From the NCBI RefSeq assembly GCF_900182735.1, contig NZ_FXTU01000003.1:372001-436000 (forward strand): DNA of 64,000 bases, in the 5' to 3' direction. The position numbers and the translations under genes are program-made. The DNA is from Laceyella tengchongensis (GTDB lineage: Bacteria; Bacillota; Bacilli; Thermoactinomycetales; Thermoactinomycetaceae). Below are positions 25,475-33,386 of this stretch, piece after piece. Numbering within the stretch: position 1 is the first letter of the stretch; every line of letters begins with the position of its first letter. The notes beneath the pieces are model-generated. The model was not told where the DNA came from. It searched no databases and was given only the letters and a program-made list of their open reading frames with translations.

Positions 25475-26320
25475 TCAGCGCATGCCTAGACTCGCTGGTA
25501 AATCCAGCATGTGGATTTCCACATTGGATGGCAACAGTCCCAAGTCTGCAGCATAGCGGAAATAGGTTTGCAGTCCCCGCTTTTCCTTTTCGCCAAAATC
25601 GTAACAAAGGCCCTCAAAATATGCTTTCCAGAAAGCCGCATCGCCTCCCAATTGGCGCATGGCCTCCTCGATCGCGGGAGTTAAGTTCTTCCGCCCTTCC
25701 GCTTTGGCTTGCATGAAACGCAGGTAAATCTCTTCCAAATCGCTTCGGCGCGATTCAGCGATGGCACGCCTTACCGCCCAGACAGCGTAAGTCATGCTCA
25801 ACCCTGTCTGCTTCATCCACTCTTCGCCTAAATCATATATCCGGTATGCTGAACCATTCCATTTGCCTTTCACCGCATCGTCGCCGATCAACAAAGCCGC
25901 ATCGGCTACGTTCATCATTTCTTCCAACGATGGGGCCATGGTGACATAATTTGGACTGACCCCCGCAAATTTCTCCAGGACGATTTTCAAAAGCGCCACG
26001 GAAGAAGCCGACGTATTGGTTAATGCAATGGTTTTTCCGTCCAAGTCGTGAAGTTGATCTCCTTTGGTGAACAGAAAAATGGAGCCCACAGGGCCCATCG
26101 CACTAATCGACAAATCGGGCATCAAAACATACTCGTCAGCATGTTCGGCATAAGCAAATGCCGAGATAGGGCTCATGTCGATGTTTCCCGCCGCCATATC
26201 GCGGTTAAGCAAACTGGGCACCTGGCGGATCCACTCCACATCAAGCCCCTGATCATCAATATATTGATAGATCGGCAAGATATTGGTGAATGCGATCCTT
26301 CCGATTCGGATCGGTTTCAT
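25475..26320 (-). CDS. mqnA: Chorismate dehydratase MqnA (futalosine pathway)
   Basis: Dehydrates chorismate to 3-enolpyruvyl-benzoate, first step of the futalosine route to menaquinone. 281 residues of periplasmic-binding-protein-like fold; IRIGRIAFTNILPIYQYID at the start and RDMAAGNIDMSPISAFAYA are typical of MqnA, as is LTNTSASSVALLKIVLE. GGGAGGG precedes the ATG, which overlaps the ubiX stop (ATGA). MqnB, C and D are not in this window. Its place inside the hep/men cluster is informative about the menaquinone pathway used. Confidence 0.92.
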   Translation of the reverse strand: MKPIRIGRIAFTNILPIYQYIDDQGLDVEWIRQVPSLLNRDMAAGNIDMSPISAFAYAEHADEYVLMPDLSISAMGPVGSIFLFTKGDQLHDLDGKTIALTNTSASSVALLKIVLEKFAGVSPNYVTMAPSLEEMMNVADAALLIGDDAVKGKWNGSAYRIYDLGEEWMKQTGLSMTYAVWAVRRAIAESRRSDLEEIYLRFMQAKAEGRKNLTPAIEEAMRQLGGDAAFWKAYFEGLCYDFGEKEKRGLQTYFRYAADLGLLPSNVEIHMLDLPASLGMR

Positions 26321-26916
26321 CGTCCACCCTCCCAACGTTGATACAATTGATGGTCAATCTTAAGCAGATCAAGCACTTTTCCGGCCACAAACCGCACCAT
26401 TTCCTCGATGGAGGACGGCTGGTGATAAAATGCGGGCATCGCTGGCACGATTGAAACACCGCATCGTGATAGTTTGAGCATGTTTTCCAAATGGATTGAA
26501 GACAGTGGCGTCTCTCGCGGAACGATGATGAGCGGCTTGTTTTCCTTAATCATGACATCTGCGGCCCGCTCCAACAAATTGGTAGACAGGCCGTGAGCCA
26601 GCTTGGCCAATGACGCCATGGAACAAGGGGCGACAATCATGCCGTCTGTCTGGAAGGAACCGGAAGCGATCGTCGCGCCAATATCCTTCAATGGATGGTA
26701 GACAAGTGTGCCTGGCAGGTGTCCGTACCGTTTGGTAAAACAACGTTCCCGCTCCTGCACTTCCCATCCATGCTCTTCCATCAACACCCGCCATCCCGCT
26801 TCGGATACGACGAGATGCACAGTATGCCCCTGCCTTAAACATTCCTCTAAGATGCATAATCCATACGGGGCGCCGCTTGCTCCGGTCATCCCCAAAATCA
26901 GGCGTTTGTGACTCAT
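26317..26916 (-). CDS. ubiX: UbiX-type flavin prenyltransferase
   Basis: Prenylates FMN to make the cofactor of UbiD-type decarboxylases. 199 residues of flavoprotein fold: ILGMTGASGAPYGLCILEE at the N-terminus, APCSMASLAKLAHGLS and VPRETPLSSIHLENM, all characteristic. In futalosine-type organisms UbiX/UbiD relatives remove the carboxyl group late in menaquinone synthesis, which fits its position between ubiA and mqnA with 4-base overlaps on both sides. Confidence 0.93.
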   Translation of the reverse strand: MSHKRLILGMTGASGAPYGLCILEECLRQGHTVHLVVSEAGWRVLMEEHGWEVQERERCFTKRYGHLPGTLVYHPLKDIGATIASGSFQTDGMIVAPCSMASLAKLAHGLSTNLLERAADVMIKENKPLIIVPRETPLSSIHLENMLKLSRCGVSIVPAMPAFYHQPSSIEEMVRFVAGKVLDLLKIDHQLYQRWEGGR

Positions 26917-27782
26917 AAAAACACATCCAACATCGTAAATACAAAAATCAACACGCTCAACACACCGTTCATGGTGAAGAAAGCGGTATTTAAGCGAGAC
27001 AAATCATTCGGCTTCACAATGGCATGCTCATACACCAAAATGGCGATAGCAATCAACGCCCCCACCGTATACCACGCGCCGAGCGAAGTCATGTAGACGA
27101 GCGCTATCAAGCCCACAGCGGTGCACACGTGCATCAATCCCGAAATCCACAACGCAGGCGCGATGCCAAATCTAGCGGGAATGGAGAACAGCCGCTCCTC
27201 TCGGTCAAACTTCACATCTTGACAAGCGTAAATTACATCAAATCCACCAATCCACAACGCCACAGTGAGATATAGGACAATTGATGTCACATCGATTTGC
27301 GCTGTCGTCGCTACCCAGCCACCGATGGCCCCCAATGCGCTCGACAGGCCGCAGAAAAAGTGGCATGTCCAAGTGAAGCGCTTGGTGTATGAATAAAACA
27401 TCAGAAAAAACACAGCCAACGGCAAACATTTGACCGCCAACATATTTAATTGGAATGCGGCCACAAACAACATAGCGAATGAAACGACGACAAACCCCCA
27501 TACAAACGGGACAGAAACCAACCCTGCTGGAATGGCCCGATTTTTGGTGCGGGGGTTTTTCGCGTCGATATGTCGGTCAATCAAACGGTTCAAAGCCATT
27601 GCGGCACTGCGCGCGCCCACCATCGCCAATGTGATCCAACCAATTTCCGCCCAACTCGGAAGAACCCCGCGCACTTCCAAACTGCCGAGAACGGCTCCCA
27701 TATAAGCGAAGGGCAGGGCAAAAATGGTATGTTCAAACTTAATCATCTCTAATACAACTTTCAACTTATGCACCAAGTTCAT
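26913..27782 (-). CDS. ubiA: UbiA family prenyltransferase (MqnP-like)
   Basis: Attaches the polyprenyl chain to the aromatic ring in the membrane. 289 residues, about eight hydrophobic helices. ALNRLIDRHIDAKNPRTKNR is the first Asp motif (N-x3-D-x3-D) and YACQDVKFDREERLFS the second. The 4-hydroxybenzoate-type sequence and its neighbours suggest the futalosine-pathway enzyme MqnP rather than MenA. The start at 27782 (MNLVHKLKV) lies 19 bases after the menG stop with GGAAG upstream; longer frames overlap menG. Confidence 0.92.
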   Translation of the reverse strand: MNLVHKLKVVLEMIKFEHTIFALPFAYMGAVLGSLEVRGVLPSWAEIGWITLAMVGARSAAMALNRLIDRHIDAKNPRTKNRAIPAGLVSVPFVWGFVVVSFAMLFVAAFQLNMLAVKCLPLAVFFLMFYSYTKRFTWTCHFFCGLSSALGAIGGWVATTAQIDVTSIVLYLTVALWIGGFDVIYACQDVKFDREERLFSIPARFGIAPALWISGLMHVCTAVGLIALVYMTSLGAWYTVGALIAIAILVYEHAIVKPNDLSRLNTAFFTMNGVLSVLIFVFTMLDVFL

Positions 27783-27801
27783 CCTACCATCTTCCTTCGT
27801 T

Positions 27802-28527
27802 TCATCTCTCATTGGCCGGCTTTCGCCCGACGTGCAACGCCGTGATGCCACCCGTGAGCGGGTACACCTCGACTTCGTCCAACCCGACTTCTTCCCTCAT
27901 GATCCGCGCCAGCTCCTCATAGTCAGGAAAATGGATCAAGGATTCCGGCAACCAGCGGTATTGTTCATACCGATTGGCGAAGAGCTTGCCCAACCACGGC
28001 AAGATACGCTCAAAATAAAAGTAATACAACGCGCGAAACGGGGGCCATGTCGGTTTGGACAACTCCAGAGATACCACTTGTCCCCCCGGTTTGACAACCC
28101 GTTTCATCTCTTTGAGCACCTGCACCACATCTGGCACATTACGAAGGGCGAACCCGATGGTGGCGTGGTCAAAGCTGTTGTCCGGAAACGGCAATTGCAT
28201 TGCATCTCCCCGCACTAATTCAACCTGTTGCCTCAGCCCTTTTTCAGACAATTTCCGCTCCGCCACTTGCAACATATTGTCGCTAAAATCCAGGCCGACC
28301 ACCCGACCCGTTTGCGAAGCGTTCGCCAGCGATATCGTCCAATCCCCCGTGCCGCAGCAGACGTCGATCGCCGTGTCGCCCGGTTTCACAGCCATTTTTT
28401 TCATGGCAAACTTGCGCCAGCGCTTGTGCTGATAAAAGCTCAACAAGGTGTTCATGCGGTCATAATCTTTGGCGATGCTTTCAAATACCTGCAAAACAAA
28501 TTTCGCTTTCTCTGACTTATCTCTCAT
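27802..28527 (-). CDS. menG: Demethylmenaquinone methyltransferase
   Basis: SAM-dependent C-methylation of demethylmenaquinone, last step of menaquinone synthesis. 241 residues from ATG 28527 (a GTG four codons upstream is possible). IDVCCGTGDWTISLANA is the SAM motif, GLDFSDNML motif post I; DNSFDHATIGFALRNVPD is the UbiE/MenG signature. Lies 34 bases after hepS and is coupled with ubiA downstream. Confidence 0.95.
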   Translation of the reverse strand: MRDKSEKAKFVLQVFESIAKDYDRMNTLLSFYQHKRWRKFAMKKMAVKPGDTAIDVCCGTGDWTISLANASQTGRVVGLDFSDNMLQVAERKLSEKGLRQQVELVRGDAMQLPFPDNSFDHATIGFALRNVPDVVQVLKEMKRVVKPGGQVVSLELSKPTWPPFRALYYFYFERILPWLGKLFANRYEQYRWLPESLIHFPDYEELARIMREEVGLDEVEVYPLTGGITALHVGRKPANER

Positions 28528-28561
28528 GGTCTTGTCCACTCCCTTTCACCGCTCAATTGCT

Positions 28562-29281
28562 TCAAGTGAAAGGCATTGCCTCTCTAATAAGAATGTTGAG
28601 CTCATCTTTAACGAGATCATCCTCCAGCTTAGCGGTGGCCTCGTTAAGGCGTTGCGAAGCGCTTTGAACCCACGCGGCCTCGGCCTCCGTATCAAACAAG
28701 TAGCCGCTGTCCTTGATGTGGCGGAGCACCATCAATTCCTTCACGATGTCACGCCACGGCGTTGGCTCGGGCTGATCCGCATGAAAAAAATCGGCTAGCG
28801 CCACCAAAAGACCACCCGATATTTCCCGCATCTGCTCCCATTCTTCCACCTTTGAAGCGAACGTTTCTTGTGCCATGTGAAAAGTCATTTTCTTTTCGTT
28901 CATTCGGCCAATCGCTTCCAACAGAAAGGCTAGCCCCTCCGTCTCTTGATGTTTGGCCAGCTGTTGGTAAAAGATGCTGCTGAAATAATCTCCAGCCAGA
29001 ACGTATAATTGCTGTTTGCGATGCGCGTCTGGTTCGGGCTGCGAATCGACCGTGACGCGATCATGCATCACTTGCCCCATATCAAGCAAGGTGACCGCAA
29101 CTGCATAGATTCGCGCCCGTTCTTCAGGCACATGCAACGATTTTAACATCAATTGCAAAACGCGCACAAAAAAAACAGGGATCGTGGGTCTCCCAATGAT
29201 TTGTTTCAGATACGAAGGCGTGGACAAACCGTCAATCGCATCGATGATCCAGTTCAATTCTTCTTTATGTATGGACGACAT
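28562..29281 (-). CDS. hepS: Heptaprenyl diphosphate synthase component I
   Basis: Non-catalytic partner of HepT that sets chain length. 239 residues, helical, no Asp-rich motifs, matching the HEPPP_synt_1 family; segments such as LYVLAGDYFSSIFYQQLA and GGLLVALADFFHADQ are recognisable. The start at 29281 has GGGGGAA 7 bases upstream. First gene of the quinone cluster; in B. subtilis the order hepS-menG-hepT is continuous, here three genes are inserted before hepT. Confidence 0.88.
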   Translation of the reverse strand: MSSIHKEELNWIIDAIDGLSTPSYLKQIIGRPTIPVFFVRVLQLMLKSLHVPEERARIYAVAVTLLDMGQVMHDRVTVDSQPEPDAHRKQQLYVLAGDYFSSIFYQQLAKHQETEGLAFLLEAIGRMNEKKMTFHMAQETFASKVEEWEQMREISGGLLVALADFFHADQPEPTPWRDIVKELMVLRHIKDSGYLFDTEAEAAWVQSASQRLNEATAKLEDDLVKDELNILIREAMPFT

Positions 29282-29706
29282 GCAAACGTTCCCCCAAAAA
29301 CCATAGAGTTCAGGCACTGCGAATAGTATACCATACTTTTAATTGGGATAGATGCTTCCATTGTTTTCCCTATTCTCTAATTGTTTGCTGAACGTTGACT
29401 GTGGTCAACTTTTCCAGTCTCCTTTCGCACCAAAGCCCCGCCGGCGCCCAGCGGTGGCTTTGCTGACACGCGACCGTTTTTTTGCTTCGATCAGCGCTCC
29501 AAGTGAGGTTTTCGAAAGTGGACAAGCAACCGCAGTCGATGCACATTGTCGTCCTGGTTGAACCAACGATCGGGCGTGCGAAAACGCGAGTGGAGCACAC
29601 CACCGACGCGGCCGACACGTGGAAGCGCCAACGTCCGCACAACATGCATACACGCTTCCTCCCTCCCTTTATCACCTTTGCAAAAGGAAGAGAAGAAACA
29701 AGCTCC
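29282..29706. other. Gene-poor gap between mtrB and hepS
   Basis: About 425 bases with open frames on both strands but no recognised protein. On the minus strand a long hairpin (AAAGCCACCGC pairing with GGCGGGGCTTT, around 29430–29465, one mismatch) lacks a U-tract. A small candidate gene is listed separately. Composition is more GC-rich than the neighbours. Confidence 0.4.
29491..29649 (-). CDS. Doubtful small ORF, 52 aa
   Basis: ATG at 29649 with GGAGG 8 bases upstream starts a 52-codon frame: MHVVRTLALPRVGRVGGVLH…, rich in Arg, His and Val, ending HFRKPHLER. No known family. Two other frames through the same bases are also open, so the coding claim rests on the ribosome site only. It may instead be debris of an older insertion. 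Confidence 0.22.
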   Translation of the reverse strand: MHVVRTLALPRVGRVGGVLHSRFRTPDRWFNQDDNVHRLRLLVHFRKPHLER

Positions 29707-29710
29707 CTAG

Positions 29711-29839
29711 GGTGTGTCTGGCAAATCAAGTTGGTAGGGAAGAAGCAGCGGAAAAAGCTTTTCTCGAGGAGCGCCTCGCCACGCGTGAAGCGAATGAAAA
29801 AATGGTTTTGGAGCCGCTAGCCTATTCATCAGACACGCT
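29711..29839. mobile_element. Probable 129-bp MITE with CTAG target duplication
   Basis: The segment is bounded by CTAG at 29707–29710 and 29840–29843. Its ends are imperfect inverted repeats: GGTGTGTCTGGCAAAT at the left and, read inward from the right, AGCGTGTCTGATGAAT, with 11 of 16 identical. No transposase is encoded. The right-hand CTAG contains the mtrB stop codon. IS5-group elements often duplicate a YTAR target, so a non-autonomous derivative is likely. Confidence 0.5.
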
Positions 29840-29842
29840 CTA
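29808..29842 (+). repeat. Dispersed repeat, copy 1 (right end of the MITE)
   Basis: TTGGAGCCGCT followed by CATCAGACACGCTCTA recurs at 52216–52252 with small changes. The shared sequence is the inner and terminal part of the element end. Confidence 0.65.
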
Positions 29843-30055
29843 GTCCGTATCCACGGAGCCAAAAGGCGTGATAATCGTCGCCTTGCCACGCACCTTCACC
29901 GCCGATGTATGTTCGGTGAATTGCGCGACCATGACTTCGCCTTTATCCAGTTTCTCTGAATGATGAAAACGAGTGTCCTTTCCCCGGGTAAGACCGATGA
30001 CGTTGACACCGTTTTCTTTCGCTTTAATCAATATATAGTCAGCGGATCCATTCAT
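29840..30055 (-). CDS. mtrB: Trp RNA-binding attenuation protein (TRAP)
   Basis: Tryptophan-activated RNA-binding protein forming an 11-subunit ring that wraps (G/U)AG triplets. 71 residues, full length, with NVIGLTRGKDTRFHHSEKL, GEVMVAQFTEHTSAVKVRG: the KKR-type RNA contacts and tryptophan-pocket Thr/His residues are kept. GAGGAGGG precedes the ATG. Its target array is in the trp leader at 20959–21032. A tRNA gene with a terminator separates it from folE, so it likely has its own promoter. The stop codon TAG belongs to a CTAG flanking the MITE. Confidence 0.96.
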   Translation of the reverse strand: MNGSADYILIKAKENGVNVIGLTRGKDTRFHHSEKLDKGEVMVAQFTEHTSAVKVRGKATIITPFGSVDTD

Positions 30056-30121
30056 CCTTTATCCCTCCTCGTCCTATTCTATCCGTCATGATAGTTTAAC
30101 ATGGAACTTTGCGCTTGATGC

Positions 30122-30154
30122 AATAAAAAAGACCCTTCCATGAGGAAGGGTCTT
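30122..30154 (-). terminator. Terminator after tRNA-Pro
   Basis: AAGACCCTTCC (30129–30139) and GGAAGGGTCTT (30144–30154) form an 11-bp stem with a 4-base loop; TTTTTTATTG follows on the minus strand. Confidence 0.85.
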
Positions 30155-30160
30155 TATATG

Positions 30161-30236
30161 GTCGGGCTAGCCAGATTTGAACTGACGACCTCTTGCGCCC
30201 CATGCAAGCGCGCTACCAAGCTGCGCCATAGCCCGA
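30161..30236 (-). tRNA. tRNA-Pro (anticodon GGG)
   Basis: Cloverleaf read on the minus strand: acceptor TCGGGCT/AGCCCGA, D-arm with AGCTTGGTAGC, anticodon stem CTTGC/GCAAG around loop ATGGGGC (anticodon GGG), and T-arm with GTTCAAATC. CCA is not encoded. It is a single tRNA gene between folE and mtrB, genes that are adjacent in B. subtilis. Confidence 0.93.
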
Positions 30237-30313
30237 TAACTATGTGATTGCGCATCGACAAGTATTAGTATATTACACGCTTGCATATGTGTCAAGGATC
30301 TTTTTTTATTTTT

Positions 30314-30877
30314 TTATTTTAATCCAATCAAGCTGAGCGCCTCTGCTCTGGCCGCCGAATCTTCAGCAAACACGCCACGTACCGCCGATGTGATCGTTTT
30401 GGACCCCGGTTTTTTCACACCCCGCATAGTCATGCACATATGCTCCGCTTCCACAACGACGATCACCCCGTGCGGGTCCAATTTTTCCATGATTGAATCA
30501 GCTACCGTGGCTGTAATCCGCTCTTGCAATTGCGGGCGTCTGGCTACTGTTTCAAGCGCTCTCGCCAATTTGCTCAATCCTGTGACCCGTCCTCCACGCG
30601 GTATGTAGCCCACATGAGCCTTGCCGAAGAAAGGAACCAAATGGTGCTCACAAGTGGAGAAGAATGGGATGTCTTTGACAAGCACCAGCTCTTCATGATC
30701 TTCTCCAAACACCACTGAAAAATGCTCTTTGGGATCTTCGTTCAAACCCGAAAAAATTTCAGCATACATGCGTGCCACACGGGCCGGTGTATCTAATAAA
30801 CCTTCGCGGTTTGGGTCTTCGCCGATCGCTTCCAAAATCATGCGCACCGCGTCCTCAATTTTGCGATGATCGATCAT
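30314..30877 (-). CDS. folE: GTP cyclohydrolase I
   Basis: Makes dihydroneopterin triphosphate from GTP, first step of folate synthesis. 187 residues. FSTCEHHLVPFFGKAHVGYI holds the zinc Cys and catalytic His, VVEAEHMCMTMRGV the second zinc Cys and LSKLARALETVARRPQLQE the conserved core. The start at 30877 has GGAGGAA upstream. In B. subtilis folE (mtrA) and mtrB form an operon; here a tRNA and its terminator lie between. Confidence 0.96.
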   Translation of the reverse strand: MIDHRKIEDAVRMILEAIGEDPNREGLLDTPARVARMYAEIFSGLNEDPKEHFSVVFGEDHEELVLVKDIPFFSTCEHHLVPFFGKAHVGYIPRGGRVTGLSKLARALETVARRPQLQERITATVADSIMEKLDPHGVIVVVEAEHMCMTMRGVKKPGSKTITSAVRGVFAEDSAARAEALSLIGLK

Positions 30878-30975
30878 TGCTGTTCCTCCATCCAAATAAC
30901 ATCTGCTTAGTTATATTCTCAACAACTGTAAACAGCTATATTATATCACAATCCCCCAGCGAAAAAAGAAAAAGG

Positions 30976-31004
30976 AAAAAGGCCTCGATTTAGAGGCCTT
31001 TTTA
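30976..31004 (-). terminator. Terminator after the HU gene
   Basis: AAAAAGGCCTC / GAGGCCTTTTT with a 7-base loop, T-rich on the minus-strand side. Confidence 0.85.
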
Positions 31005-31033
31005 GCAGGTCATCCTTATGTACTTCGTCCTGC

Positions 31034-31309
31034 TTATTTGTTCACTTCTTCTTTCAGCTGCTTACCTGGTTTGAAAACAGGTGCTTTGGTTGCAGGAATA
31101 TCGATTTCTTCACCTGTTTGCGGGTTGCGACCTTTGCGAGCCGCACGCTCACGCACTTCGAAGTTACCGAAGCCGATGAGTTGCACTTTGTCACCCGTGC
31201 GCAGAGCTTCAGTGATCGCTTCAAATACAGCTTCCACAGATTTTGCAGCGTCTTTTTTCGTCATTTCAGTAGCTTCTGCCACTTTATTAATTAGTTCGGT
31301 CTTATTCAT
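31034..31309 (-). CDS. hup: DNA-binding protein HU
   Basis: Nucleoid protein that binds and bends DNA as a dimer. 91 residues: MNKTELINKVAEATEMTKKD dimerisation helices, GFGNFEVRERAARKGRNPQTG signature (HU/IHF) and the beta-arm with the conserved proline IPATKAPVFKPGK. TTAGGAGG precedes the ATG at 31309. Corresponds to hbs of B. subtilis, between folE and spoIVA. Confidence 0.97.
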   Translation of the reverse strand: MNKTELINKVAEATEMTKKDAAKSVEAVFEAITEALRTGDKVQLIGFGNFEVRERAARKGRNPQTGEEIDIPATKAPVFKPGKQLKEEVNK

Positions 31310-31386
31310 AACCGCACCTCCTAAAACATCCACAGCTATCGCATTAAGCGATCCGCGAAAGAAGATTCTTTGCGCGGGACAATCCT

Positions 31387-31415
31387 ATACTAATATAGAC
31401 TTATGGGAAGTTCAA
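31387..31415 (-). promoter_or_regulatory. Sigma-A promoter of the HU gene
   Basis: TTGAAC (31415–31410) and TAGTAT (31392–31387) on the minus strand with a 17-base spacer, about 78 bases before the ATG. Confidence 0.6.
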
Positions 31416-31444
31416 GAGAATCTTTGCGATTTCTCTGTTTGGAA

Positions 31445-31470
31445 ACAAAAAAAGCGCTTTTTCAGCGCTT
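31445..31470 (-). terminator. Terminator after spoIVA
   Basis: AAGCGCTGAAAAAGCGCTT hairpin followed on the minus strand by TTTTTTGTTT, just past the spoIVA stop. Confidence 0.8.
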
Positions 31471-31482
31471 GTGATCGAATAT

Positions 31483-32961
31483 TTACAAGATTATGGCGAT
31501 CAATCCGCCCGACCCTTCGTTGATGATTCGTTCCAACGTTTCTTGCAGTTTATACCGCGCATTCTCCGGCATCATCGCCAATTTAGCTTGGATGCTCTCC
31601 CGAACGACTTGGTTGAGTGAACGGCCGAAAATGTCTGTTTCCCAAATGCTGTGTGGATCTTGTTCAAAATCGCGCATCAGGTAGTTTAAGAGCTCCTCGC
31701 TCTGTCTTTCTGAACCAATGATAGGTGCAAACTCAGAATGCACATTGACGCGAATCATATGGATGGACGGTGCCGTCGCCTTGAGCCTTACGCCAAACCG
31801 GCTCCCCTGTTTGATCAGCTCCGGCTCATCCAGGGTCATCTCTTCCAAAGCTGGCGGCGCCACGCCATAGCCTGTTGTGCGCACCATCTTAATCGCATCC
31901 GACACTTTGTCGTATTCCCGCTTGGCGATGCTGAATTCTTGCATCAATTCTAACAAGTGATCTTTGCCGCGGATTTCAACGCCCACCACATCTTGCAACA
32001 CCCGGTCATACAAAGCGTCTGGCGCGTACAAATCGATTTCGGCGATCCCTTGCCCCATGTCCATCCCGGACAAAGCTGCTTTCTCAATGAATTCGTAATC
32101 GTAAAATTGGCCGACTACCCGATCGACATCGCGCAAGCGTTTGATATCTTTCACCGTCTCCCGCACGGAATTTTCGAAGTCCCGCCGCAACCAATGCTCT
32201 TCATCTAACACCATGACCCAGCTTGGCAGATTGACGTTCACTTCGTGGACTGGGAATTCATACAACACTTCTCGCATGATGCTAAGTATGTCCTCTTCGC
32301 TCATCGTCGCCACACTGACGGGCAAAACAGGGATATCGTATTTCTCCACCAGTTCTGCCCGCAGCTGTTGCGCCTGTTCGCCGTAGGGACGGGTCGAGTT
32401 CAACAGCAAGATGAACGGTTTACCCACTTCTTTCAATTCATTGATCACGCGCTCTTCCACTTCTTGATAAGATTCGCGCGGTATATCGGTGATTGAGCCG
32501 TCCGTGGTGATGACGATCCCCACGGTGGAGTGTTCCTGGATCACTTTTCTAGTGCCGACTTCTGCCGCTTCCTGAAACGGAATCGGCTCTTCAAACCAAG
32601 GCGTGCTAATCATGCGCGGTCCGTTTTCATCTTCATAGCCTTTGGCGCCATCAATCGCGTAACCGACACAATCAACCAGCCGGATATTGACGTCCAACCC
32701 CTCATCGACGTGTATTTGAACCGCTTGGTTTGGCACGAATTTGGGTTCGATCGTTGTGATCGTTTTCCCCGCGCCGCTGTGAGGCAATTCATCTGTTGCC
32801 CGCGAACGGTCGGCTTCATTCTCAATGTTGGGAATCACTACCTGTTCCATAAACCGTTTGATAAATGTTGATTTACCGGTGCGCACCGCACCGACCACAC
32901 CCAGGTAGATGTCTCCTCCTGTCCGTTCTGCAATATCTTTCAAGATATCTACTTTCTCCAC
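31483..32961 (-). CDS. spoIVA: SpoIVA, spore coat morphogenetic ATPase
   Basis: Cytoskeletal ATPase that polymerises on the forespore to form the coat base layer. 492 residues, identical in length to the B. subtilis protein. Walker A is GAVRTGKS at residues 24–31 (Lys30). The middle and C-terminal domains end in EGSGGLIAIIL, the targeting tail for the forespore surface. Start codon GTG with GGAGGG 6 bases upstream. Transcribed from a likely sigma-E promoter. Confidence 0.98.
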   Translation of the reverse strand: MEKVDILKDIAERTGGDIYLGVVGAVRTGKSTFIKRFMEQVVIPNIENEADRSRATDELPHSGAGKTITTIEPKFVPNQAVQIHVDEGLDVNIRLVDCVGYAIDGAKGYEDENGPRMISTPWFEEPIPFQEAAEVGTRKVIQEHSTVGIVITTDGSITDIPRESYQEVEERVINELKEVGKPFILLLNSTRPYGEQAQQLRAELVEKYDIPVLPVSVATMSEEDILSIMREVLYEFPVHEVNVNLPSWVMVLDEEHWLRRDFENSVRETVKDIKRLRDVDRVVGQFYDYEFIEKAALSGMDMGQGIAEIDLYAPDALYDRVLQDVVGVEIRGKDHLLELMQEFSIAKREYDKVSDAIKMVRTTGYGVAPPALEEMTLDEPELIKQGSRFGVRLKATAPSIHMIRVNVHSEFAPIIGSERQSEELLNYLMRDFEQDPHSIWETDIFGRSLNQVVRESIQAKLAMMPENARYKLQETLERIINEGSGGLIAIIL

Positions 32962-33051
32962 GAAAGTCCCTCCTTCAAAATCGCCCTCTTTTCTGGATCT
33001 GTCGCCGGTGCGAAGGCTATCCCCCCTCCGGACCCTTCCTTTGACACTACT

Positions 33052-33079
33052 AATATATGAATGCCTTTTCCCAATATGA
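33052..33079 (-). promoter_or_regulatory. Sigma-E promoter of spoIVA
   Basis: On the minus strand TCATATT (33079–33073) matches the sigma-E -35 consensus fully, and CATATATT (33059–33052) matches the -10 at 7 of 8, with a 13-base spacer. spoIVA is sigma-E dependent in B. subtilis. Confidence 0.75.
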
Positions 33080-33114
33080 ATCTTTGCCTAAAAAAATAGA
33101 GTCGCCGAGGGTAG

Positions 33115-33279
33115 TTATCCCGTTTTGGTTCTTTTTTTCACCTTCCCACGCACAGGAGAGGATTTGCCTTTCACTAACATCGTCCGCGTCCGGAAGCCCG
33201 CCACCTTGACTGATCCTGTAAGATGGCCCAACAAGAAAATGCCTGGTATGACAATGAGATGAAACCATAAACTCGTCAT
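33115..33279 (-). CDS. Small membrane protein, 54 aa
   Basis: One hydrophobic segment (WFHLIVIPGIFLLGHLTG, residues 5–22) followed by a strongly basic tail (RTRTMLVKGKSSPVRGKVKKR). No known family. A GGGGTGG site lies about 10 bases before the ATG at 33279. It sits between yphF and spoIVA, a sporulation neighbourhood. Confidence 0.5.
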   Translation of the reverse strand: MTSLWFHLIVIPGIFLLGHLTGSVKVAGFRTRTMLVKGKSSPVRGKVKKRTKTG

Positions 33280-33352
33280 TGTTTGATTCCACCCCTTTAA
33301 CAACACTTGTCATTCCATAAATATGTGGCTACAGGTCAGAAATTCATGAAAA

Positions 33353-33386
33353 GAAAAAATCGCCCTGGCTTCAAGGCGATTTTTTC
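33353..33386 (-). terminator. Terminator at the end of yphF
   Basis: AAAAATCGCC and GGCGATTTTTT arms overlap the last codons and stop of yphF; U-rich on the minus strand. Confidence 0.75.

Noticed and set aside
29619..29843. Plus-strand frame across the MITE, possible transposase remnant
   Set aside because: Only 74 codons, no DDE or other transposase motif; the region is too short and the translation is not recognisable.
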